Of a stretch of DNA of 7,269 bases, positions 1 to 5,426 are shown piece after piece (positions within the stretch are counted from its first letter, which is position 1; the number at the start of each line of letters is the position of its first letter). A program made the position numbers and the translations under genes. Source of the DNA: Oscillospiraceae bacterium. Its GTDB lineage: Bacteria > Bacillota > Clostridia > Oscillospirales > Acutalibacteraceae. The stretch is from the NCBI GenBank assembly GCA_029013165.1, contig JAQXMV010000228.1:1-7269 (forward strand), read 5' to 3'. The notes under the pieces were generated by a model. It made no database searches, was not told the origin of the DNA, and was given only the letters and a program-made list of their open reading frames with translations.

Positions 1-2
1 CC

Positions 3-701
3 ACAGACAAGACCAGCGGCGCTACACCCGCAGATTTCTCCGCCCACACCTATTCCAGAAAAGATGAAACGGGCATCTGCGCCGATCAGCTCATCTCCGG
101 TCTTGACCTGATCTGGGGCGGCGCAACCGACAGCATCAACAGCGAAAACACCGCCGCCAACGGCTTCACCTACATCGACAGCAGAACCGATATGCTGGCT
201 CTCGAAAGCGGCAGCAGATCCTTCGCTCAGTTTGACGCCGATGATCTGAAGTACATGACCGACAATTCCGATACCCCCACCATTGAAGAAATGACCGTCA
301 AGGCCATTGATCTCCTCGATGACGATGAGGACGGCTTCTTCCTGATGGTTGAGGGCGCCTGTATTGACAAGTTCTCCCACGACAACGATTTCAACGGCGC
401 CACCAGCAGTCTGGTTGAGTTTGACAAAGCTATCGCTGCTGCTCTTCGTTATGCCGAAGCCGACGGCGAAACCCTCGTTGTTGTCACGGCCGACCACGAA
501 ACCGGCGGTATCAAATATGACGCTTGTAAAGATGTCTATTATTATACCAGCACCGGACACACCACAGCCGATGTTCCCCTCTTTGTCTCCGCAACGGACG
601 CAGGCTTCACACAGGACGAAACCGTGAAAAACCGTGAGATCGGTGTGCAGATTGCCAGAGTCATGGGCTACGGTGAAGACAAGTTCCCGGCCATGAAATA
701 A
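3..701 (+). CDS. Alkaline phosphatase, C-terminal part (5' end outside window)
   Basis: This is a metal-dependent phosphomonoesterase of the PhoA family, enzymes that release phosphate from organic esters and are normally exported. The reading frame is open from base 3, so 232 codons are visible and the start, any signal peptide and the nucleophilic serine region lie upstream. Visible family landmarks (residues of the fragment) are ATPA at 7-10 (threonine of the metal site), VEGACIDKFSH at 116-126 giving the glutamate, aspartate and histidine metal ligands (E117, D122, H126), VTADH at 161-165 giving D164 and H165, and STGH ending at H186. These match the order and spacing of E. coli PhoA E322, D327, H331, D369/H370 and H412. 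The residue two before the ATPA threonine is glycine where E. coli has D153, while the K328 equivalent is kept (DK). The C-terminus looks intact, about 46 residues after the last ligand. The family assignment is secure; the exact paralogue is not. Confidence 0.93.
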   Translation, partial: TDKTSGATPADFSAHTYSRKDETGICADQLISGLDLIWGGATDSINSENTAANGFTYIDSRTDMLALESGSRSFAQFDADDLKYMTDNSDTPTIEEMTVKAIDLLDDDEDGFFLMVEGACIDKFSHDNDFNGATSSLVEFDKAIAAALRYAEADGETLVVVTADHETGGIKYDACKDVYYYTSTGHTTADVPLFVSATDAGFTQDETVKNREIGVQIARVMGYGEDKFPAMK

Positions 702-707
702 GTTAAT

Positions 708-747
708 CAGAGGGCGCCGAAAGGTGCCCTCTCAGACTGCCGATAAA
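708..747 (+). repeat. Intergenic hairpin repeat, copy 1
   Basis: A 40-base unit starting seven bases after the phosphatase stop. Arms 709-718 and 723-732 pair over 10 bp around a GAAA loop (719-722), followed by a conserved tail to 747. The same unit occurs at 2361-2400 with 38 of 40 bases identical (differences at 734 and 740). The pair 716/725 is G-U when transcribed from the + strand but an A-C mismatch on the other strand, and GAAA is a GNRA tetraloop only on the + strand, so the structure suits an RNA read in the direction of the upstream gene. There is no U-run after it, so it is not a classic intrinsic terminator by itself. The function is unknown. Confidence 0.8.
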
Positions 748-763
748 TGCGCCCGAGCGCATT
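746..763 (+). other. Small hairpin directly after repeat copy 1
   Basis: Arms AATGCGC (746-752) and GCGCATT (757-763) pair over 7 bp with a 4-base loop, overlapping the last two bases of the repeat. It has no U-run. It may stack with the preceding hairpin in a 3' untranslated region, but it has no counterpart after copy 2. This is a weak, structure-only call. Confidence 0.3.
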
Positions 764-812
764 CGCGATAGATGATAGAACAAACCGTTGACAGACGGAG
801 ATCAACAGCAAC

Positions 813-846
813 AAATCGCCCCCAATGAAAAAAGTGGGCGATTTTT
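813..846 (+). terminator. Probable intrinsic terminator ahead of the sigma-factor operon
   Basis: Arms AAATCGCCC (813-821) and GGGCGATTT (836-844) pair over 9 bp around a 14-base A-rich loop, with the 3' arm running into T842-T846. On the + strand this would end the transcript of the phosphatase gene about 110 bases after its stop and insulate the following operon. The lower-strand reading lacks a good U-run. The U-tract is short and partly inside the stem, so efficiency may be modest. Confidence 0.6.
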
Positions 847-854
847 CCATGCCA

Positions 855-885
855 TGCAACTTTTCGGTCTTTTCAGTCGTTCTAA
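855..885 (+). promoter_or_regulatory. Putative ECF-sigma-type promoter of the sigma/anti-sigma operon
   Basis: TGCAACTTTT (855-864) resembles the ECF -35 element, with the AAC core typical of group members such as Bacillus SigW, SigM and SigV (TGAAAC). CGTTCTAA (878-885) resembles the -10 CGT element. Seventeen bases separate AAC from CGT, inside the usual 16-17 range. No SigA-like TTGACA/TATAAT pair with correct spacing is seen just upstream of the gene. The inference is positive autoregulation by the downstream sigma factor. Transcription would start near 890. Confidence 0.5.
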
Positions 886-891
886 TAAGTG

Positions 892-898
892 AAAGGGG
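892..898 (+). promoter_or_regulatory. Ribosome binding site that sets the sigma-factor start
   Basis: AAAGGGG lies eight bases before ATG 907. A GTG in the same frame at 889 has no Shine-Dalgarno sequence before it and would fall at about the predicted transcription start, so ATG 907 is preferred. Confidence 0.65.
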
Positions 899-906
899 CT
901 GATCAA

Positions 907-1374
907 ATGAAGGACAGTTTTGAAAGGCTGGTGGAAACATACGCCGACACGGTAACGCGTATCTGCTATGTGAATCTCGAGAGCCGTGCCGATGCCGAGG
1001 ACGCTTGGCAAAATGTATTTATCAAGCTTTTCAAATCAAAAAAGCTATGGGATAAGCCTGATGAGGAATTACGAAAATGGCTTGTAACAGTAACCTTGAA
1101 TGAATGCCGGGACATGAAGCGAAAACTGTTTCACCGAAATCACTCAGACATCGACGAGATGGATGTTTCTTATGCACCGGATTTTGACAGGGATTTAGTG
1201 CGTGCCGTCCGGAATCTGCCGACCAAATACCGGCAGGTCATTGAGCTGTATTACTTCGAGGGTTATTCCATCAGCGAGATTTCAGGCATCCTTTCCGAAA
1301 AAGAGAACACCATTAAGTCCCGTATGAAACGGGGCAAAGAATTGCTGAAGGGAGACTTGACCAATGAATCATGA
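907..1374 (+). CDS. ECF-family RNA polymerase sigma factor
   Basis: A 155-residue sigma-70 family protein of the extracytoplasmic-function type, which directs RNA polymerase to a small regulon in response to an envelope signal. Sigma region 2 spans about residues 5-75: region 2.2 includes DAEDAWQNVFIKLFK (29-43) for core polymerase binding, and WLVTVTLNECRDMKRK (58-73) covers -10 recognition and melting. After a short acidic linker, region 4 runs from about 95 to 150, with LPTKYRQVIELYYFEGYS followed by a helix-turn-helix (ISEISGILSEKENTIKSRM) and a basic end. Region 3 and region 1.1 are absent, as expected for ECF factors. ATG 907 is chosen because of its ribosome binding site. The gene overlaps the next one by 11 bases, implying translational coupling to its partner. 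The class is clear; the subgroup and target genes cannot be read from the sequence. Confidence 0.93.
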   Translation: MKDSFERLVETYADTVTRICYVNLESRADAEDAWQNVFIKLFKSKKLWDKPDEELRKWLVTVTLNECRDMKRKLFHRNHSDIDEMDVSYAPDFDRDLVRAVRNLPTKYRQVIELYYFEGYSISEISGILSEKENTIKSRMKRGKELLKGDLTNES

Positions 1375-2335
1375 AAAGTTCAGCGTAACCACGCCCGAAG
1401 AGTGGAAAGACCATCTGTATGCCAAAATTGACACGGACAAAAGAGTGCGGATCCGGCCGGCGGCGCTTTTGGCGGCCATACTGATCATTCTCGGCCTTTC
1501 CGGATCGGCTTTCGCCGTGAAGGTTTCCAAGGCTCCGGAATATTTCGGCTCACTGTTTTTAGGTGACAGCGAACAGGCTTCCCAAGTATACTCCGAGAAA
1601 AACTACACCCTGGAAAGCAGCCGGGAGGATCTGAGCCTCACCTGCTTAGGAATCGCCGGCGATGACTATGATGTCATCCTCATCTTTCAGTTGAAATCCA
1701 CCGGTGATGTGCGCTTTGATAACAACTGCAATTATCTGTTTGAGGTGCTGGATCAGGAAGCGCCCTTTATGCGCGACTTCGGAACAAGCTTTTCCAGCAA
1801 GGTGATTGACGAGCGTACTCTGGAATTGGAAATCAATTACAGTGCCATGGAAAGCAGAGGACTTGTCGGAAAAACCTTTAAGTTTACTTTTGAAACCCTG
1901 AAAGAGTATTCGCAAACGACGAAAACAATCGACTGCGCTTTTCACGGAAAAGTGACGATTGACTATGCCAGTTCGGCGAACAAGCTCAAGAAAACCGACA
2001 ACACAGTGGAAATCAACGGCATAAAAAATACTCCGGTAAAAGGCACAATATCCAACCTGAATTTTGACTATACCCTAACAGTACCGGGTATCATGGATGA
2101 GTATCAGACGAAACTCGAGAAACTGATCGGCGACAGTCTCACCATAAAATACGCCGACGGCACCTCGGAAACTTTCCGGATCAAAATGCCGCCCCAGGAG
2201 GACAATGACGCTTTTGCCGGCAGCGTCGGCGTCGATGGTAACGAGCTCCGTGTGCAGCTGAGACTGCCGAAGCTCATTGCCGCCAATCAGGTGATCGCCG
2301 TGGAGCTCAACGGTGTGGAGATTTTCACCAAATAA
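1364..2335 (+). CDS. Single-pass membrane protein, probable anti-sigma factor
   Basis: A 323-residue protein with a short cytoplasmic head (about 1-31, containing TPEEWKDHLYAKI and then basic RVRIR), one hydrophobic segment at about 32-52, and an extracytoplasmic part of about 270 residues rich in beta-type sequence. Its start, ATG 1364, lies inside the 3' end of the sigma gene and follows AAGGGAG (1348-1354) at nine bases. Overlap with an ECF sigma gene plus this topology is the standard layout of a membrane anti-sigma factor that holds the sigma factor until a signal arrives. The head lacks the HxxxCxxC zinc motif of ZAS anti-sigmas. The layout recalls DUF4179/RsiV-like proteins of Firmicutes, but I cannot confirm family membership. 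The external domain ends in a segment around DGTSETFRIKMPP that looks like a beta domain. No catalytic motif is visible. Function is inferred mainly from context and topology. Confidence 0.75.
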   Translation: MNHEKFSVTTPEEWKDHLYAKIDTDKRVRIRPAALLAAILIILGLSGSAFAVKVSKAPEYFGSLFLGDSEQASQVYSEKNYTLESSREDLSLTCLGIAGDDYDVILIFQLKSTGDVRFDNNCNYLFEVLDQEAPFMRDFGTSFSSKVIDERTLELEINYSAMESRGLVGKTFKFTFETLKEYSQTTKTIDCAFHGKVTIDYASSANKLKKTDNTVEINGIKNTPVKGTISNLNFDYTLTVPGIMDEYQTKLEKLIGDSLTIKYADGTSETFRIKMPPQEDNDAFAGSVGVDGNELRVQLRLPKLIAANQVIAVELNGVEIFTK

Positions 2336-2360
2336 GCCTGGTATTTCACTGCAAAAACGA

Positions 2361-2400
2361 CAGAGGGCGCCGAAAGGTGCCCTCTCGGACTGTCGATAAA
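2361..2400 (+). repeat. Intergenic hairpin repeat, copy 2
   Basis: Second copy of the 40-base unit found at 708-747, in the same orientation, 25 bases after the stop of the anti-sigma gene. Arms 2362-2371 and 2376-2385 form the same 10-bp stem with a GAAA loop (2372-2375), and the tail to 2400 is conserved except for two transitions. On the lower strand the hairpin is followed by GTCGTTTTTG, so here it could also act as a back-up terminator for secA, although that strand has an A-C mismatch in the stem. Together the copies bracket the sigma operon as direct repeats. Confidence 0.8.
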
Positions 2401-2447
2401 ATAAAACGCCCCCGACCAATCGTTCACAGGGAACCGATTGGCCGGGG
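2398..2447 (-). terminator. Intrinsic terminator of secA
   Basis: Read on the lower strand, arms from 2447-2435 and 2422-2410 pair over 13 bp (CCCCGGCCAATCG with its complement, one G-U), then the sequence runs CGTTTTATTTTA toward 2398. The inner loop can pair further with a one-base bulge. It starts about 20 bases after the secA stop. In the + direction the same G-U becomes an A-C mismatch and no U-run follows, so the element is directional. The U-tract touches the end of repeat copy 2. Confidence 0.85.
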
Positions 2448-2467
2448 TGATCTATGCTGTCCGGATT

Positions 2468-5218
2468 TTATCCGTTATTGGCGCCGGGTCTACCGCAGCA
2501 CTTCTTATATTTTTTGCCGCTGCCGCAGGGACAGGGATCGTTAACGCCGACCTTTTTCTTGTCGTTGCGCACGGTTCTGCCCTTTTCACTGCCGTCTCCG
2601 CCGCCGGAGGCCGAAGTCACCTTGGCCACCTGCTCACGCTTGATCTCCTCCTCACTCCTGAAATGGGCGGAAAGAATGATCTTGACGGTGTCCTCACGAA
2701 TGGCGCCGGTCATCTCGTCAAACATATCGTAGCTCATCTGACGGAAAGCCACGACGGGGTCTTTCTGACCGTAGGCCAGCAGTCCGACGCTCTGCTTGAG
2801 CTCATCCATGGCGTCGATGTAATCCATCCATTTGAGGTCGACATTTTTCAGCAGGATCGCTCTTTCGATCTCCCTCATGGTCTCCTCGCCGAAAGCGGCC
2901 TCACGGCTGTCGTGGAGATCATGGGCCCGCTTAGTGAGCATATCGTAAATCTCATCAGCGGACTGACTGTCGTCCTTGAAATCGTTTTCACCGGTCAGCC
3001 AGCCGAGATATTTCTCTCTCAGAGAGGCCAGATGCCATTCATCTCTGGGGATATTCGACGGGCAGGAGAACTCCACGGCGTCGCCGATGGATTCGTCGAT
3101 CATCTTCGTGATCACCGGCTTCATGTCCTCGCCCTTGAGAACCTTGTCACGCTGGGCATAGATGATCTCACGCTGACGGTTCATAACATCGTCGAAAGCC
3201 AGGACATTTCTTCTGCTTGCAAAGTTATTGCCCTCGACCTTCTTCTGTGCCGACTCTACACTTTTGGCGACAATGCCCACCTGTATGGGCATATCGGCGT
3301 CCACCGGCAGAGAATTCATGATGTGCTCCATTCTCTCGCCGCCGAAAAGACGAAGCAGATCGTCCTGCATGGAAAGATAGAAGCAGCTGTGTCCCGGATC
3401 ACCCTGTCGGCCAGCTCGTCCGCGGAGCTGGTTGTCGATTCGCCTGGATTCGTGGCGTTCAGTGCCGATGATATAAAGACCGCCGGCCTCTCTGACTTTC
3501 TGCGCCTCGTCTGCGATTTCGCTCTTATACTTGGCTTCCAGTTCTTTGAATTTTTCTCTGGCTTCGATAATATCCTCATTGTCAGTGTCTCCGAAGCCCG
3601 TGGCCTCGGAGATCAGCTCTTCGGGATATTCCAGGCGGCGCATCTCGCTCTTGGCCAGGAATTCCGCATTACCGCCGAGCATGATGTCGGTGCCTCGTCC
3701 TGCCATGTTGGTGGCGATGGTGACGGCGCCCAGCTTACCGGCCTGGGCAACGATCTCCGCCTCTTTTTCATGGTGCTTGGCGTTGAGGACATTATGCTTG
3801 ATGCCGCGCTTTTTCAGGGCGTGGGAAAGCCTTTCACTCTTGTCAATGGAAACGGTACCCACGAGGACGGGCTGACCTTTCTCGTGGCACTCGATGATTT
3901 TTTCGATGATAGCGTTAAATTTAAACTGCTCGGTTTTATAAATGATGTCGGGATCGTCAATTCTGATCAGGGGCTTATTGGTAGGAATTTCCAGAACATC
4001 GAGAGAATAGATCTCCTGGAATTCCTGCTCCTCGGTCATGGCCGTACCGGTCATACCCGACAGCTTGCTGTAAAGACGGAAATAATTCTGGAAAGTGATG
4101 GTGGCAAGGGTCTTGTTTTCCTTGGCGATCTTCACGCCCTCTTTGGCCTCAATGGCCTGATGCAGACCGTTGCTGTAACGGCGGCCGATCATGATTCGTC
4201 CGGTGAACTCATCCACGATGAGCACTTCGCCGTCCTTAACCACATAATCCACATCTCGCGTCATAATGCCGTAGGCCTTGACAGCGGTATTGATATGATG
4301 AGAAAGGGTCATGTTTTCGGGGTCGCTGAGATTTTCCACATTGAAGAAGCGTTCCGCTTTTTTGATACCGCTTTTGGTCAGGGTAGCGGTCTTTGCCTTT
4401 TCGTCCACGACATAGTCAGCGCCGGCCTGCTGAGCCAGCTCCTCAAAGTCGGCCTTGGAATCGACCTCGTTGATTTTCAGGCACTTCAGAGAACGGACAA
4501 AGGTATTGGCCGTGGAATAAAGCTCGGAGGAACGGCTGCCGATGCCGGAAATGATCAGGGGCGTTCTGGCCTCGTCGATGAGGATCGAGTCCACCTCGTC
4601 GACAATGGCGAAATTATGTCCGCGCTGAACCTTCTGGTCAAAATACTGCACCATATTATCACGCAGATAGTCAAAGCCCATCTCGTTATTGGTGCCGTAG
4701 GTAATGTCTGCCGCGTAGGCCTTTCTTCTCTCGTCGGTCTCGAGACCGTTGACGATGAGTCCGACGCTCAGACCCAGATAGCGGTAAACCTTTCCCATCC
4801 ACTCGCTGTCACGGCGGGCCAGATAGTCATTGACCGTGACGATGTGGACGCCCTTGCCGGAAAGCGCATTGAGATAAGCCGGAAGAGTCGCCACAAGAGT
4901 TTTACCCTCACCGGTTTTCATTTCGGCAATTCTGCCCTGATGCAGAATGATGCCGCCGAGAATCTGCACGGGGAAATGCTTCATGCCCAGCACACGCCAG
5001 GAAGCCTCCCGGCAGGTGGCAAAGGCCTCGGGCAAAATATCATCCAGACTTTCGCCTGCGGCGAGCCTGTCTTTGAAGATCTTTGTTTTTCCTTTCAGCT
5101 CAGCGTCCGTGAGCTTGCTGTATTCCTCGTCAAGGGCAAGAACCTTATTCATGATCGGCTTGACTCTTTTTATCTCCTTGGCAGAATAATCACCGAAGAG
5201 TTTTTTTAAAAAGCTCAT
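2468..5218 (-). CDS. secA: Preprotein translocase ATPase SecA
   Basis: The ATP-driven motor that pushes unfolded preproteins through the SecYEG channel; it works at the cytoplasmic face of the membrane. The protein is 916 residues and complete. Nucleotide-binding domain 1 has Walker A MKTGEGKT (100-107) and Walker B with VDEVDSILIDEARTP (206-220); the preprotein cross-linking domain follows at about 222-345. GMTGTA is at 388-393. Domain 2 has IATNMAGRGTDI (501-512) and QLRGRAGRQGDPG (597-609), with a charged, helical insertion at about 530-575 that explains the length over the ~840 residues of B. subtilis SecA. Helical scaffold and wing regions follow (about 610-850). The tail ends in CPCGSGKKYKKCC (C896, C898, C907, C908), the zinc-binding SecB/ribosome-contact motif. 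ATG 5218 follows GAGGTGAT at six bases. It is transcribed alone, convergent with the sigma operon, and all key motifs are present. Confidence 0.98.
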   Translation of the reverse strand: MSFLKKLFGDYSAKEIKRVKPIMNKVLALDEEYSKLTDAELKGKTKIFKDRLAAGESLDDILPEAFATCREASWRVLGMKHFPVQILGGIILHQGRIAEMKTGEGKTLVATLPAYLNALSGKGVHIVTVNDYLARRDSEWMGKVYRYLGLSVGLIVNGLETDERRKAYAADITYGTNNEMGFDYLRDNMVQYFDQKVQRGHNFAIVDEVDSILIDEARTPLIISGIGSRSSELYSTANTFVRSLKCLKINEVDSKADFEELAQQAGADYVVDEKAKTATLTKSGIKKAERFFNVENLSDPENMTLSHHINTAVKAYGIMTRDVDYVVKDGEVLIVDEFTGRIMIGRRYSNGLHQAIEAKEGVKIAKENKTLATITFQNYFRLYSKLSGMTGTAMTEEQEFQEIYSLDVLEIPTNKPLIRIDDPDIIYKTEQFKFNAIIEKIIECHEKGQPVLVGTVSIDKSERLSHALKKRGIKHNVLNAKHHEKEAEIVAQAGKLGAVTIATNMAGRGTDIMLGGNAEFLAKSEMRRLEYPEELISEATGFGDTDNEDIIEAREKFKELEAKYKSEIADEAQKVREAGGLYIIGTERHESRRIDNQLRGRAGRQGDPGHSCFYLSMQDDLLRLFGGERMEHIMNSLPVDADMPIQVGIVAKSVESAQKKVEGNNFASRRNVLAFDDVMNRQREIIYAQRDKVLKGEDMKPVITKMIDESIGDAVEFSCPSNIPRDEWHLASLREKYLGWLTGENDFKDDSQSADEIYDMLTKRAHDLHDSREAAFGEETMREIERAILLKNVDLKWMDYIDAMDELKQSVGLLAYGQKDPVVAFRQMSYDMFDEMTGAIREDTVKIILSAHFRSEEEIKREQVAKVTSASGGGDGSEKGRTVRNDKKKVGVNDPCPCGSGKKYKKCCGRPGANNG

Positions 5219-5263
5219 TTATCAATCACCTCGTTAATATTTTTTCTGAGAGATAACCATACT

Positions 5264-5292
5264 ATTTTATCATAGATGAAATCATATTTCAA
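5264..5292 (-). promoter_or_regulatory. SigA-type promoter of secA
   Basis: On the lower strand, TTGAAA (5292-5287) is followed after 17 bases by TAAAAT (5269-5264), with TGA directly before the -10, giving an extended -10 (TGn). Transcription would begin near 5257, leaving a leader of about 40 bases that carries GAGGTGAT (5232-5225). The spacing is ideal and it is the best match upstream of secA. Confidence 0.7.
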
Positions 5293-5353
5293 CACCTGCG
5301 TCCATTAATTCGCCGGAAAGCCGCAAGGATTTTCACACAAAAAGATTTATCTA

Positions 5354-5382
5354 TTGCTTTTTATCGAAAAGCCATGTATAAT
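5354..5382 (+). promoter_or_regulatory. SigA-type promoter of the 587-residue membrane protein gene
   Basis: TTGCTT (5354-5359) and a perfect TATAAT (5377-5382) are separated by 17 bases. The predicted start near 5389 leaves about 38 bases of leader with AAAGGAG (5411-5417) nine bases before the ATG. This points to constitutive, housekeeping-type expression divergent from secA. The two -35 elements are about 60 bases apart, so the promoters do not overlap. Confidence 0.75.
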
Positions 5383-5426
5383 TATGTCAAACCATTTTTA
5401 AATCTAACTAAAAGGAGTACACTGAA

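Noticed and set aside
788..816. TTGACA at 788-793 as a SigA -35 box
   Set aside because: The bases 17 downstream (ACAAAT) are a poor -10, and the following terminator stem would end any such transcript.
889..906. GTG 889 as the start of the sigma factor, adding six residues
   Set aside because: No Shine-Dalgarno sequence precedes it, it lies at the predicted transcription start, and the AAAGGGG site fits ATG 907.
707..1011. Small lower-strand open frames across the repeat and the sigma gene start
   Set aside because: They lack ribosome binding sites, overlap the structured repeat, terminator or sigma gene, and encode nothing recognisable.
2438..5209. A 923-codon open frame on the + strand, antisense to nearly all of secA
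   Set aside because: It mirrors secA codon for codon, begins at a TTG inside the secA terminator with no ribosome binding site, and its protein has no recognisable domain. Long antisense frames are common opposite conserved genes with biased codon use. secA has all its motifs and signals.
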